Assembly (NCBI GenBank): GCA_018826075.1
Contig: JAHKAJ010000026.1
Coordinates: forward strand, 1 to 51,553
Direction: 5' to 3'
Length of the DNA stretch: 51,553 nt
Source: Candidatus Omnitrophota bacterium
GTDB taxonomy: Bacteria > Omnitrophota > Gorgyraeia > Duberdicusellales > 4484-171
Shown here: one piece after another, positions 40,505 through 49,735 of the stretch
Layout: the number at the start of each line of letters is the position of its first letter
Numbering within the stretch: the first letter of the stretch is position 1
Made by a program: the position numbers and the translations under genes
Notes under the pieces: generated by a model
Told to the model about the DNA's origin: nothing
The model's input: only the letters and a program-made list of their open reading frames with translations
Database searches by the model: none

Positions 40505-41536
40505 ATGAGTTATAAAATCGGTTTGGATATTTCCGGCGGAGATTTTGCTCCCGGAGCGATAATCAATGGGGCTTTACTGGCTAGAAGTGAGTTAAAGCAA
40601 GATATTGTTTTAATCGGATCTAGGCTTGAGATCGAAGAGCAGTTGGCTCTAAATGATCAGTCGGCTGATGAATTTACCATTATCGATGCTCCGGAAAAGA
40701 TAGAAATGGCCGAAAGCCCGGTTTCGGCGGTGAGAAGAAAAAAGAATTCATCGATAGTAGTCGGCATAAATTTGCTTAAAAGCAAACAGATAGATGCTTT
40801 TGTTTCCTGCGGCAATACCGGAGCAGTAGTCGGCGCGGCAACTTTAAGGTTAGGATTGATTCCGGGAGTAGAGCGTCCGGGCATTGGTTTGCTTCTGCCT
40901 ACTAAGACCGGCGTATCTTTACTTATCGACGTGGGAGCAAATATCGACTGTAAGCCAATGCACCTTTTCCAATACGGGATAATGGCTTCGGTTTATTACA
41001 ATTTGGTGTTGAATAAAAAAAATCCCAGCTTAGGTCTTTTGAATATCGGTGAAGAAGCTTCCAAGGGCTTAGGAGTCATCAAAGACCTGCATAAACTTTT
41101 TACAGCTTCGCCGCTTAATTTTATCGGTAATGTCGAGGCTAAAGAAATCTTTTCCGGAAAATGCGATTGTATAGTTTGTGATGGTTTCATTGGCAATATT
41201 GCTCTTAAAGTCGCCGAAGGAAGCGTTGAGGCTATGGGCAGGTTTCTTATTGAAACCATAAAGAAGGGTATATTGGGTAAGATAGGGTTATTGTTGCTTT
41301 TACCTAATTTAAAGAAGTTTAAGCGTAAAATGGATTATGCCGAATACGGAGGAGCGCCCCTTCTAGGCGTTGATGGAGTGGTTATAATCGGCCACGGACG
41401 TTCCAGTGCCCTTGCGGTTAAAAATGCTATTGGAGTAGCCGTAGGCGAACTTAGCCGGGATTTAACCGAGACGATTAATAGGAGAGTCAATGAAATCTGC
41501 CAAGATAGTCGGATTAGGCAAATACTTACCGTCTAA
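40505..41536 (+). CDS. plsX: Phosphate acyltransferase PlsX
   Basis: Makes acyl-phosphate from acyl-ACP for phospholipid synthesis. KIGLDISGGDFAPGAIINGA at the start, FVSCGNTGAVVGAATLRLG and DYAEYGGAPLLGVDGVVII identify it. The common N-terminal motif DxxGGDxAP is slightly altered (DISGGDFAP). It has 343 residues, begins 6 nt after rpmF and overlaps fabH by 47 bp. Confidence 0.96.
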   Translation: MSYKIGLDISGGDFAPGAIINGALLARSELKQDIVLIGSRLEIEEQLALNDQSADEFTIIDAPEKIEMAESPVSAVRRKKNSSIVVGINLLKSKQIDAFVSCGNTGAVVGAATLRLGLIPGVERPGIGLLLPTKTGVSLLIDVGANIDCKPMHLFQYGIMASVYYNLVLNKKNPSLGLLNIGEEASKGLGVIKDLHKLFTASPLNFIGNVEAKEIFSGKCDCIVCDGFIGNIALKVAEGSVEAMGRFLIETIKKGILGKIGLLLLLPNLKKFKRKMDYAEYGGAPLLGVDGVVIIGHGRSSALAVKNAIGVAVGELSRDLTETINRRVNEICQDSRIRQILTV

Positions 41537-42470
41537 CCGTCTTACCAATACTGACCTGGAAAAAAGAGTTGAGACCAGCGATGAGTGGATCACTACCCGT
41601 ACCGGAATAAAAGAAAGAAGGATTGTTTCCAGCGGCGAAGCTGCATCAGATCTAGCCTATCAGGCTTCCTTGGTGGCTTTAAAGCGGGCGGCTATAGCAG
41701 CTAAAGACCTTGATGCGATCATTGTCGCAACTGTCACTCCTGATACCCAATTTCCTTCAACCGCTTGTTATTTGCAGAATTTGCTAGGCGCTTCCAAAGC
41801 TTCCTGCTTTGATCTTTCAGCTGCCTGCTCGGGTTTTGTTTATGGTTTAACTGTTGCTTGGCAGTTCATTGCCGGAGGGTTCTATGGAAACGTTTTAGTG
41901 GTCGGCAGCGAAGTTCTTTCGGCGATAACTGATTGGACTGATCGTTCTACCTGTGTTTTATTTGGCGACGGCGCCGGAGCAGCAGTTTTGACCGCTACCG
42001 ACAAAGGCGGGTTTTTAAGCTCTTATTTGGGGGCTGATGGTTCGGCTAGCGATATTTTGATCCTGCCAGCCGGTGGCTCGCGGCATCCGGCTTCAATAGA
42101 TACCGTAAATAAAAGAATGCATTATATGAAGATGCGTGGCAATGAATTATTTCGGATTGCCGTGCGGGTGATGGTCCAGGCGGCAAAAAAGGCCCTGGTC
42201 AAGGCAGATTTAAGTGCTTCTCAGGTTGATTTATTTATTCCTCATCAGGCCAACGAACGGATAATCAGTGCCGTGGCTGCCCGAATGCATATCGCCGAAG
42301 ATAAGATATACCGCAATATCGTTCGCTACGGTAATATGTCTTCAGCTTCCAGTGCAGTTGCTTTATGCGAAGCCTGGGAAGAGGGTAAAATCAAAAAAGA
42401 CAGTATTGTGCTTATGGATACTTTTGGCGGAGGCTTGGTTTGGGGCAGCTGCATTATTAAATGGGTGTAA
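41490..42470 (+). CDS. fabH: 3-oxoacyl-ACP synthase III
   Basis: Starts fatty-acid synthesis by condensing acetyl-CoA with malonyl-ACP. The catalytic Cys113 sits in LSAACSGFVYGL, with IPHQANERII (His) and NMSSASSAVALCEA (Asn). DEWITTRTGIKERRI is typical of the N-terminus. The 326 residues are normal. TAGGAGAG lies just before the ATG inside plsX. A GTAG-type palindrome follows its stop codon. Confidence 0.97.
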   Translation: MKSAKIVGLGKYLPSNRLTNTDLEKRVETSDEWITTRTGIKERRIVSSGEAASDLAYQASLVALKRAAIAAKDLDAIIVATVTPDTQFPSTACYLQNLLGASKASCFDLSAACSGFVYGLTVAWQFIAGGFYGNVLVVGSEVLSAITDWTDRSTCVLFGDGAGAAVLTATDKGGFLSSYLGADGSASDILILPAGGSRHPASIDTVNKRMHYMKMRGNELFRIAVRVMVQAAKKALVKADLSASQVDLFIPHQANERIISAVAARMHIAEDKIYRNIVRYGNMSSASSAVALCEAWEEGKIKKDSIVLMDTFGGGLVWGSCIIKWV

Positions 42471-42472
42471 AT

Positions 42473-42499
42473 GTAGGGGCGGGTCCTTGACCCGCCCGA
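42473..42499. repeat. GTAG-type palindrome between fabH and fabD
   Basis: Starts GTAGGGGCGGGTC and ends GACCCGCCCGA; arms GGGCGGGTC/GACCCGCCC (42477-42485 and 42489-42497) surround CTT. The inner stem GGTC/GACC differs from the other copies. It begins 2 nt after the fabH stop codon. Confidence 0.9.
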
Positions 42500-42510
42500 A
42501 AATAATAGTT

Positions 42511-43404
42511 ATGAAAGCAATAATTTTTCCCGGCCAGGGTTCGCAATATCTAGGAATGGGCAAGAGCTTGTATGATAACTTTCCTCAGGCTAAAGATATT
42601 TTTTCTTCAATTGATAATATCCTGGGAGTCAAATTGTCCGAAAAATGTTTTTTGGGGCCGGAAAGTGAATTAAAAGATACAGCCACCCAGCAGTTGGCTA
42701 TTTTAGCGGTTAGTCTAGCGGCTTTTGAAGTTATTGTTGAGAAAAAAATCAATTTCGATTATTGTTCCGGTTTAAGCTTGGGTGAATACAGCTGTCTCTA
42801 TGCTTCAGGGGTGCTTTCTCTGGATAAGATAGTGCTTTTAGTTAAAAAAAGAGCTAAGGCTATGCAGGAGGCTGCGGCTTTAAGTTCAGCTACTATGTTT
42901 GCGGTGATCGGGTTAGCGAGAGAAAAGTTAGAAGCCGAAGCTGTCAGCCAGGGATTTTATCTGGCTAATATAAACTCACCCCAGCAGATCGTCATATCTT
43001 TAGCCAAGGCTGATAAAGAAAACATCCGAAAAAGTTTAGAATCTAAAGGTGCCAAAGTCATAGAGTTGGCAGTCAGTGGAGGGTTTCACTCTCGGTTTAT
43101 GGATTCGGCCAAGAAAGCCTTAGAAGATGTTATCAAGGAGATGGATTTTTCTCCAGCCAGGACTCCGATAGTAAGCAATGTAACTGCCCGGGCTCATACC
43201 CAGCCTCAGGAAATCAAGGATAACCTGGTCAAACAACTGAATTCTACGGTGTTATGGAGCGATTGCGTAAATTTTATGGTCAACAAAGGGGTAAGCGAAT
43301 TTTTTGAAGTCGGGCCGGGAAAAGTTTTAAAAGGGCTTATCCGTAAGATCAATCCGCAGGTTAAGGTTACTAATATTGAAAAGAAGGAGGATTATGAATT
43401 TTGA
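42511..43404 (+). CDS. fabD: Malonyl-CoA-ACP transacylase
   Basis: Loads malonate onto ACP. The start MKAIIFPGQGSQYLGMGKSL is diagnostic. The nucleophile Ser89 is in GLSLGEY, where the common His before Ser is Leu; the catalytic His is in SGGFHSRFM at about residue 193. FFEVGPGKVLKGLI ends the domain. It has 297 residues. An open frame continues 81 codons upstream, but that part overlaps fabH in another frame and is not FabD-like. No clear ribosome binding site precedes the ATG. Confidence 0.95.
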   Translation: MKAIIFPGQGSQYLGMGKSLYDNFPQAKDIFSSIDNILGVKLSEKCFLGPESELKDTATQQLAILAVSLAAFEVIVEKKINFDYCSGLSLGEYSCLYASGVLSLDKIVLLVKKRAKAMQEAAALSSATMFAVIGLAREKLEAEAVSQGFYLANINSPQQIVISLAKADKENIRKSLESKGAKVIELAVSGGFHSRFMDSAKKALEDVIKEMDFSPARTPIVSNVTARAHTQPQEIKDNLVKQLNSTVLWSDCVNFMVNKGVSEFFEVGPGKVLKGLIRKINPQVKVTNIEKKEDYEF

Positions 43405-44128
43405 AGGCAAGGTAGTGGTGGTTACCGGAGCTGCTCAAGGTATCGGCCGCCAGATTGCTTTGGATTTTGCCAGCCAAAAAGCTCGCTTGGTTATCCTGGA
43501 TGTTAATCCTGAGGCTTTAGCTTTGGCTCAGAAAGAGATTTCTTCCCAGGCTGAATGCAGTTACTATTCAGTTGATGTTACTGCTGCCCAGCAGGTTGAG
43601 GAAGTAATAAACAAAATTATTGACAAGTTTTCAAAGATTGATATAGTAGTTAACAATGCAGGCATAACCAGAGATAATTTGATCCTGCGGCTCTCTGAAA
43701 ATGACTGGGATAAGGTGATTTCGGTTAATTTAAAGGGGGCGTTTTTGTGCTCTAAACTGGCTGCTAAATTTATGCTCAAACAGCGCCAGGGAAAGATCAT
43801 CAACGTTTCTTCGATAATCGGTATAGTCGGCAATGCCGGCCAGGCCAATTATTCGGCTTCTAAAGCCGGTTTAATCGGACTGACCAAGTCTTTAGCTAAA
43901 GAGTTAGGTTCGCGAAATATTTGTGTTAATGCTGTGGCTCCTGGTTATATCCAGACCCAGATGACCGATAAATTGCCCGATAAAATAAAGGAGGAGATGC
44001 TTAAGCGCATACCTCTGAACAGGCTCGGTGCCCCAGTTGACGTATCCAATGCCGTATTGTTTTTGGCATCGGAGGCAGCTGATTACATAACCGGACAAGT
44101 TGTCGTTGTTGACGGCGGAATGATTTAA
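43394..44128 (+). CDS. fabG: 3-oxoacyl-ACP reductase
   Basis: NADPH-dependent reductase of the SDR family in fatty-acid elongation. The cofactor motif is [31 protein letters not shown] follows, and the catalytic Ser-Tyr-Lys set is in [20 protein letters not shown] followed by SKAG. It has 244 residues. ATG at 43394 follows AAGGAGG by 3 nt; an upstream in-frame TTG at 43376 is less likely. It overlaps fabD by 11 bp. Confidence 0.97.
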   Translation: MNFEGKVVVVTGAAQGIGRQIALDFASQKARLVILDVNPEALALAQKEISSQAECSYYSVDVTAAQQVEEVINKIIDKFSKIDIVVNNAGITRDNLILRLSENDWDKVISVNLKGAFLCSKLAAKFMLKQRQGKIINVSSIIGIVGNAGQANYSASKAGLIGLTKSLAKELGSRNICVNAVAPGYIQTQMTDKLPDKIKEEMLKRIPLNRLGAPVDVSNAVLFLASEAADYITGQVVVVDGGMI

Positions 44129-44150
44129 AGAAAATAAAGGAGGTTCTAAG

Positions 44151-44396
44151 ATGAGTGTGGATGATAAAGTAAAGGATATTATTTCTGAACAGTTAGGTGT
44201 AAAAAAAGAAGAAATCAAACCAGAGAGTTCTTTTATTGATGATCTAGGAGCTGATTCTCTGGATACCGTAGAAGTGGTCATGGCTTTAGAGGAGGAATTT
44301 GGAATAGAGATTCCTGACGAAGATGCCGAAAAGATAACTACCGTTGGTGAAGCGGTTAAATATATCAGCAATAAAATTAGTAAGAAAGACGGCTAG
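44151..44396 (+). CDS. acpP: Acyl carrier protein
   Basis: Carries acyl chains on phosphopantetheine bound to Ser36 in [20 protein letters not shown]. It is acidic, 81 residues, with the typical start [24 protein letters not shown] lies 8 nt upstream of the ATG. It sits between fabG and fabF as usual. Confidence 0.98.
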   Translation: MSVDDKVKDIISEQLGVKKEEIKPESSFIDDLGADSLDTVEVVMALEEEFGIEIPDEDAEKITTVGEAVKYISNKISKKDG

Positions 44397-44408
44397 TTTT
44401 TTGACAAG

Positions 44409-45644
44409 ATGCGACGTGTAGTTGTAACCGGATGCGGAGTGGTAAGTTCCGTAGGCATAGGTAAGGATTCTTTTTGGGAATCTTTAGTTAACGGCCGAAG
44501 CGGCATAGGAGCCATCACTCGTTTTGATGCCAGTGCTTTTGATTCCCGGATCGCCGGCGAAGTCAAAGATTTTACCCCGCCTGATTTTCTATCGATCAAA
44601 GATTTACGAAGAACTCCCCGATTTGTTCAGTTCGCTTTAAAAGCTGCTGCTGAAGCTCTGGCTGAAAGCGGCGTTAGCTCTGAAAACATTGACCCTTATC
44701 AGATCGGTGTGATTATCGGTTCAGGAGTAGGTAGTTTAGAAACTATCGAAAAAGAGCATAAGACTCTTTTGGAGAAAGGGCCGAGTAAATTATCGCCGTT
44801 TATGATCCCGATGCTGATCACTAACGAAGCCGCTGGAAATGTAGCTATTTATTTTAAACTGAAAGGAATGAATTTTTGTACGGTTACTGCCTGTGCTTCG
44901 GGAGCCCATGCTATTGGTGAAGGTTTTCGAGCGATCCGGCAGGGTAAGACTACCGCCATGGTTTGCGGTGGAACCGAAGCCTGTATAGTGCCTTTAGGGG
45001 TCGGCGGTTTCTGTGCGGTGAGAGGTTTGTCTAAGCGCAACAACGAGCCTCAGAGAGCCAGCCGTCCGTTTGACCGTGAACGTGATGGTTTTGTCATAGC
45101 CGAAGGCGCCGGCATGGTAGTTTTGGAAGATTTTGAGCACGCCAAGAAAAGAGGGGCATACATCTATGCTGAATTAGCCGGCTATGGAGCTACCTGCGAT
45201 GCTTATCATATAACTGCGCCTAATCCTGACGGAGAATCTGCTGCCAAGGCGATCTCTTTGGCTATGGAAGAGGCCGGAGTCGGAGTCGGAGGCAATATTT
45301 ATATTAATGCTCATGGAACCTCGACCCAGTTGAACGATAAAATGGAGACCAAAGCTATCAAAACTGTTTTTGGCAGCCAGGCCAAAGATGTAGCTATAAG
45401 TTCGATAAAATCAATGACCGGCCATACCCTGGGTGCAGCCGGAGCAGTTGAGTTTATTACTTGCTGTTTGGCTTTAAAAAATAAATTAGCGCCGCCTACG
45501 ATTAATTACGAAAATCCTGATCCAGAATGCGACCTAGACTATATACCCAATGAGGCCAGGCCCTTTGAGGGAGAAGTTGCTTTCTCTAACTCTTTGGGGT
45601 TTGGAGGCCATAACGCCACCCTCCTGATAAAAAAAATCAAGTAA
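44409..45644 (+). CDS. fabF: 3-oxoacyl-ACP synthase II
   Basis: Condensing enzyme for chain elongation. MRRVVVTGCGVVSSVGIGKD starts the protein. The active-site Cys162 is in TVTACASGAHAIG, with the two His in NAHGTSTQLND and MTGHTLGAAGAVE. The 411 residues are normal. It ends the fatty-acid cluster; leuC begins 16 nt on. Confidence 0.97.
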   Translation: MRRVVVTGCGVVSSVGIGKDSFWESLVNGRSGIGAITRFDASAFDSRIAGEVKDFTPPDFLSIKDLRRTPRFVQFALKAAAEALAESGVSSENIDPYQIGVIIGSGVGSLETIEKEHKTLLEKGPSKLSPFMIPMLITNEAAGNVAIYFKLKGMNFCTVTACASGAHAIGEGFRAIRQGKTTAMVCGGTEACIVPLGVGGFCAVRGLSKRNNEPQRASRPFDRERDGFVIAEGAGMVVLEDFEHAKKRGAYIYAELAGYGATCDAYHITAPNPDGESAAKAISLAMEEAGVGVGGNIYINAHGTSTQLNDKMETKAIKTVFGSQAKDVAISSIKSMTGHTLGAAGAVEFITCCLALKNKLAPPTINYENPDPECDLDYIPNEARPFEGEVAFSNSLGFGGHNATLLIKKIK

Positions 45645-45660
45645 ACCGGTTTTTTTGATT

Positions 45661-46926
45661 ATGGGTTTAACACTGATTCAAAAAATTTTGCTGAAGCATT
45701 CCTTATCCGGGAAGCTAAAAGATTTTATCTATGCTAAGGTAGATTTCTGTTTTGGTAATGATATTACTGCCCCCTTGGCAGTCAAAGAGTTCAACAAAGC
45801 CGGATTTGATTCGGTTTTTGATCCCAATAAAATCGGGTTGATCTGTGACCATTTTACTCCGGCCCGAGACCAGAAAGCCGCCAATAACGTAAAGTTGCTT
45901 AAACAGTTTTCCCGGCAGTTTAAGATCAAGCATTTTTATGATATCGAAGCTTGCGGGGTAGAGCATGTTTTTCTACCGGAGGCCGGCCTGGTCAAGTCTT
46001 TAGATCTAGTTATCGGAGCTGATTCCCATACCTGTACTTACGGAGCTTTAGGCGCGGCCAGTTTCGGAGTTGGCTCGACTGATCTGGCTGCAGCGATGAA
46101 AGAGGGGAAATGCTGGCTGCGGGTACCGGAAAGTTTAAAGTTTGTTTATCAGGGAAAATTAAACCCCTGGGTCGGCGGCAAAGACCTAATCCTTTATACT
46201 ATAGGTAAGATCGGAGTCGACGGGGCGCTGTATAAGGTCATGGAATTTTCCGGAGAGGCGATCAGAAAATTGGAGATGGATGACCGGTTTACGATGTGTA
46301 ATATGGCTATTGAAGCCGGCGGAAAAACCGGGATTATTGAACCGGATGAAAAAACCGTTCAATATATCAAAACTGCCAACCCCAAGCTTAAAAATTTTAA
46401 ATTCGAAAAAAGCGATCCCGATGCTGCTTATGCCCGGGTTATCAACATAGATGTAGGTCGGATAAAGCCCCAGGTTGCCTGTCCGCATCTTCCCAGCAAC
46501 TCAAAGAGTGTCAAGGAATGCGTTAAGGTCAAACTTGATCAGGTAGTTATCGGTTCCTGCACCAATGGCCGCCTAAGTGATTTAGCTATTGCTGCTAAGA
46601 TATTGAGAGGTAAAAAAATAAAAAAAGGTTTAAGGGCGATTGTCATTCCGGCAACCCCTAAGATCTATGATCAGGCAGAAAAGAAAAAATATTTGCAAAT
46701 ATTCTCCGAGGCTGGATTTATTATTTCACCGGCTACCTGCGGGCCTTGTTTAGGCGGCCATACCGGAATCTTGGATAAGGGAGAAGTAGCTTTGGCTACA
46801 ACTAACCGGAATTTCATCGGCCGGATGGGTTCACCGGAGAGTTTTGTTTATTTGAGTTCTCCGGCAGTTGCTGCGGCCTCGGCGATTACTGGAAGGATTA
46901 CCGATCCTAATGAAATAAAAGGATGA
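45661..46926 (+). CDS. leuC: 3-isopropylmalate dehydratase large subunit (aconitase family)
   Basis: Iron-sulphur isomerase subunit for leucine synthesis. Cluster ligands are visible in IGSCTNGRLSDLAIAAKIL and PATCGPCLGGHTGIL. IGADSHTCTYGALGAASFGV is the substrate region. About 422 residues marks the short archaeal-type LeuC, in keeping with a short LeuD. ATG at 45661 was chosen; TTG at 45655 is possible and neither has a good ribosome binding site. A homoaconitase role is conceivable but leuD and leuB next door favour leucine. Confidence 0.92.
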   Translation: MGLTLIQKILLKHSLSGKLKDFIYAKVDFCFGNDITAPLAVKEFNKAGFDSVFDPNKIGLICDHFTPARDQKAANNVKLLKQFSRQFKIKHFYDIEACGVEHVFLPEAGLVKSLDLVIGADSHTCTYGALGAASFGVGSTDLAAAMKEGKCWLRVPESLKFVYQGKLNPWVGGKDLILYTIGKIGVDGALYKVMEFSGEAIRKLEMDDRFTMCNMAIEAGGKTGIIEPDEKTVQYIKTANPKLKNFKFEKSDPDAAYARVINIDVGRIKPQVACPHLPSNSKSVKECVKVKLDQVVIGSCTNGRLSDLAIAAKILRGKKIKKGLRAIVIPATPKIYDQAEKKKYLQIFSEAGFIISPATCGPCLGGHTGILDKGEVALATTNRNFIGRMGSPESFVYLSSPAVAAASAITGRITDPNEIKG

Positions 46927-46936
46927 ACCGATTGCC

Positions 46937-46965
46937 GTAGGGGCGACCCGCCGGGTCGCCCCTAC
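46937..46965. repeat. GTAG-type palindrome between leuC and leuD
   Basis: Perfect 14-bp arms (46937-46950 and 46952-46965) around one C. It is the exact reverse complement of the copy inside recO. The leuD ribosome binding site (GAGAGAGG) begins right after it. Confidence 0.95.
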
Positions 46966-46982
46966 AGAGAGAGGATTTAAAA

Positions 46983-47474
46983 GTGATTATTAAAGGAAAA
47001 GTCCATAAATTCGGCGACAATATCAATACCGACGATATCATCGCTGCTAAGTATCTGGATTCTCAGGATGAAGCCTTTTTGGGCTCAAAATGTATGGAAA
47101 ATATTGATAAAGATTTTTTTCAAAAAGTGGCTAAAGGCGATATAATAGTCGCCGGCAAAAATTTTGGCTGTGGCTCAAGCCGCGAGCATGCTCCGGTAGC
47201 TATCAAAGGCTGTGGAGTGAGTTTAGTGATTGCTGAAAGTTTTGCCCGTATTTTTTACCGTAATTCAATAAATGTAGGCTTGCCGATTCTGGTATCTAAG
47301 GATTGCGGCAGCATTTCAGCCGGCAGCCTTTTGTCGGTCGATTTAAACCAAGGATTGATTAAAGATTTGAATTCAGGAAAAATATTTAGTTCCGAAGCTT
47401 TTCCGGTTTTCATGCAGGAGATAATCGAGGCCGGAGGTTTATTAAGCTGGATTAAGAAAAAGGAGAAACAATGA
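46983..47474 (+). CDS. leuD: 3-isopropylmalate dehydratase small subunit
   Basis: Swivel subunit partnering LeuC. The start reads [20 protein letters not shown], and the loop [19 protein letters not shown] is diagnostic, followed by [17 protein letters not shown]. The 163 residues match the archaeal-type small subunit. The start is GTG at 46983 with GAGAGAGG about 9 nt upstream. The stop overlaps leuB (ATGA). Confidence 0.95.
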   Translation: MIIKGKVHKFGDNINTDDIIAAKYLDSQDEAFLGSKCMENIDKDFFQKVAKGDIIVAGKNFGCGSSREHAPVAIKGCGVSLVIAESFARIFYRNSINVGLPILVSKDCGSISAGSLLSVDLNQGLIKDLNSGKIFSSEAFPVFMQEIIEAGGLLSWIKKKEKQ

Positions 47475-48526
47475 AGAGTTATAAAATAGCAGTTATTCCC
47501 GGCGATGGAACCGGGCCGGAAGTAGTGAGGGAAGGTTTAAAAGTTTTAGAGGCGGCCGCGGCCAAGTATAATTTTAGTTGCGAAACGGTTAATTATGATT
47601 TTGGCGGTGAGCGTTACCTGAAAACCGGCGAAGTCCTGCCAGCTTCAGCCATAAAAGAACTTTCAGGATTTGATGCGATCTATTTGGGAGCGATCGGACA
47701 TCCGGGAGTTAAACCGGGGATTTTGGAGAAAGGGATATTATTGACTTTGCGGTTTTCCTTAGAGCAGTATATAAATTTGCGGCCAGTCAGGCTTTATGAC
47801 AGCCGTTTTTGCCCCTTAAAGGATAAAACTCCCGAACAGATAGATTTTGTAGTGGTCAGAGAAAATACCGAAGGGCTATATAAGGGGATCGGTGAGTTTA
47901 AGGATAAGGGGACCGTTGATGAAATAGCCACTCAGGTTTCCTATAATACCCGTCGGGGTGTTGAACGTTGTCTACGCTATGCTTTTGAATATACCCGTAA
48001 AAGAAATAAAAAGAAAACTTTGACTCTTTGCGGAAAAACTAATGTTTTGACTTATGCCTTTGACCTTTGGGAGAGGACTTTTCATGAAGTGGCTAAAGAA
48101 TATCCGGATATAAAAACCGATTACGCTCATGTTGATGCAACTTGCATGTGGATGGTGAAAAACCCAGAGTGGTTTGACGTAATTGTTACTGACAATATGT
48201 TCGGTGACATCATTACTGATTTGGGAGCTATGATCCAAGGCGGAATGGGTATTGCTGCCGGTGGAAATATAAATCCTGAAGGCGTGAGCATGTTTGAGCC
48301 GATCGGCGGAAGCGCCCCTAAATATACCGGAAAAGAAGTGATCAACCCAATGGCGGCGATCTGTGCGCTGGCCATGCTGCTCAGTCAACTTGGTGAAGAG
48401 AAAGCTGCTTCGGCGGTAGAAAATTCAGTGATCAAGATAGCCAGGGAGAAGTTGAAAAGTTTAGCTGCCGGTAAAATGGGCTATTCTACTTCCCAGGTGG
48501 GTGATTTGGTAGTTAAAAACCTGTAA
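47471..48526 (+). CDS. leuB: 3-isopropylmalate dehydrogenase (isocitrate/isopropylmalate dehydrogenase family)
   Basis: NAD-dependent oxidative decarboxylase for leucine synthesis. [20 protein letters not shown] begins the protein, [16 protein letters not shown] is the substrate region, and [20 protein letters not shown] is the family signature, followed by [13 protein letters not shown]. It has 351 residues. Homoisocitrate or tartrate dehydrogenases are relatives; the leuCD neighbours support LeuB. An inverted-repeat element starts 6 nt after the stop. Confidence 0.9.
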   Translation: MKSYKIAVIPGDGTGPEVVREGLKVLEAAAAKYNFSCETVNYDFGGERYLKTGEVLPASAIKELSGFDAIYLGAIGHPGVKPGILEKGILLTLRFSLEQYINLRPVRLYDSRFCPLKDKTPEQIDFVVVRENTEGLYKGIGEFKDKGTVDEIATQVSYNTRRGVERCLRYAFEYTRKRNKKKTLTLCGKTNVLTYAFDLWERTFHEVAKEYPDIKTDYAHVDATCMWMVKNPEWFDVIVTDNMFGDIITDLGAMIQGGMGIAAGGNINPEGVSMFEPIGGSAPKYTGKEVINPMAAICALAMLLSQLGEEKAASAVENSVIKIAREKLKSLAAGKMGYSTSQVGDLVVKNL

Positions 48527-48531
48527 ACTAA

Positions 48532-48687
48532 TTTTGGGGACAGGTCCCAATCAAATCACCTCAGTAAAATAAAGGGTTATTTGGTGTGTTTTTCAAAAAT
48601 CAAAAAAAAAGATATTTTGGAAATCCAAAAAATGGCTAAAAAAGTATTGAAAACATTAGGTTTTTAAAGTGGGACCTGTCCCCAAAA
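48532..48687. repeat. Inverted-repeat element with 18-bp ends between leuB and asd
   Basis: Perfect terminal inverted repeats TTTTGGGGACAGGTCCCA (48532-48549 and 48670-48687) enclose 120 bp of AT-rich sequence. Inside is an open frame of 28 codons (TTG at 48581, stop at 48665-48667) ending KKVLKTLGF; it may be a remnant and has no good ribosome binding site. The right end lies 10 nt before the asd start. Confidence 0.85.
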
Positions 48688-48697
48688 GAGAGAAAAG

Positions 48698-49729
48698 ATG
48701 AAGAAGAACGTAGCAGTCATTGGTGTAGGAGCAGTAGGAGTTGAGATTTTACGGATTTTAAAACAGCGTAAATTCCCGGTAGGGGATTTACGGGTTTTTG
48801 CCCGCAGTTCAAGAACGATAACCGTTGACCGGCAGGATTATCAGGTTGAAGCTATGGAGGGTGCTGATTTTTCCGGTATTGATATCGCTCTCTTTGCCGG
48901 AACTGAAGGGGAGAAGGGAGCCTCAGTCCTATATGCCCAGAAGTTTATTGCGGCCGGAGCAGTGGTGATCGACAATGGTAATGATTTTCGTTTGGAAAAA
49001 GACGTTCCCTTGGTGGTTCCCGAGGTAAACAAACAGAAAGCCTTAGAGAACAAAGGAATAATCGCTAATCCTAACTGTACCACTATCCAGATGGTCGTAG
49101 CTTTGGGCGGGATTTATAAAAAATTCGGCCTAAGCCAGATTATTCTAACTAGTCTCCAGGCGGTTTCTGGTGCCGGAAGAGGAGCTATACAGACTTTGTG
49201 GGATGAAACTAAAGAAATAGCAGCTAACAACCAATCGGTTGATTCATGCTTCCAAGTCGATAAACGTATTAAGAATCTGGGTGATAGTTTTCCAGCCCAG
49301 ATAGCTTTTAATGCAATTCCGCAGATCGGCGGTTTCTCTGACGATGGTTATACCAGCGAAGAGTGGAAGGTGGTGCATGAGACTCGTAAAATTTATGCTG
49401 ATGACTCAATAAAAATATCAGCCACTTGCGTGAGAGTCCCGGTGTTTAACTCCCACTCAGAAACCGTATATTTTACTACTAAAAACAAGGCCAGTCTCGA
49501 TCAGATAAAGGATGTTTTGAAAGTTTCCGAGGGGGTTGAGTTTTTAGATCCGGCTAGAAAACTGCCTTTAGCCCTTGAGGCTGATGGAAAAGACCCGGTC
49601 TATGTCGGACGCCTCAGGCCTGATCCTTACCAAGAAAACTCTTTTTGGCTTTGGTGTGTTTCTGATAATCTGCGTAAAGGCGCGGCTTTAAATGCCGTTC
49701 AGATCGCCGAACTGCTTCTTAAGAAGTGA
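48698..49729 (+). CDS. asd: Aspartate-semialdehyde dehydrogenase
   Basis: NADPH-dependent enzyme leading to lysine, threonine and methionine. NVAVIGVGAVGVEILRILKQ binds the cofactor, the catalytic Cys is in IANPNCTTIQMV, and LQAVSGAGRGAIQTLWDET is the family motif. It has 343 residues. AGAGAGAAAAG precedes the ATG and directly follows the inverted-repeat element, so promoter or leader sequence may come from that element. It ends 6 bp from a convergent - strand gene. Confidence 0.97.
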   Translation: MKKNVAVIGVGAVGVEILRILKQRKFPVGDLRVFARSSRTITVDRQDYQVEAMEGADFSGIDIALFAGTEGEKGASVLYAQKFIAAGAVVIDNGNDFRLEKDVPLVVPEVNKQKALENKGIIANPNCTTIQMVVALGGIYKKFGLSQIILTSLQAVSGAGRGAIQTLWDETKEIAANNQSVDSCFQVDKRIKNLGDSFPAQIAFNAIPQIGGFSDDGYTSEEWKVVHETRKIYADDSIKISATCVRVPVFNSHSETVYFTTKNKASLDQIKDVLKVSEGVEFLDPARKLPLALEADGKDPVYVGRLRPDPYQENSFWLWCVSDNLRKGAALNAVQIAELLLKK

Positions 49730-49735
49730 CCTTTT

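Noticed and set aside
42268..42510. N-terminal extension of FabD
   Set aside because: The open frame upstream of 42511 overlaps fabH in another frame, crosses a palindrome, and does not resemble FabD.
47972..48388. Minus-strand gene opposite leuB
   Set aside because: A long antisense frame with His-rich composition typical of a shadow; leuB is unambiguous.
49715..49735. Terminator between asd and the convergent gene
   Set aside because: CTTCTTAAGAAG is palindromic but has no loop and no following T-run of useful length.
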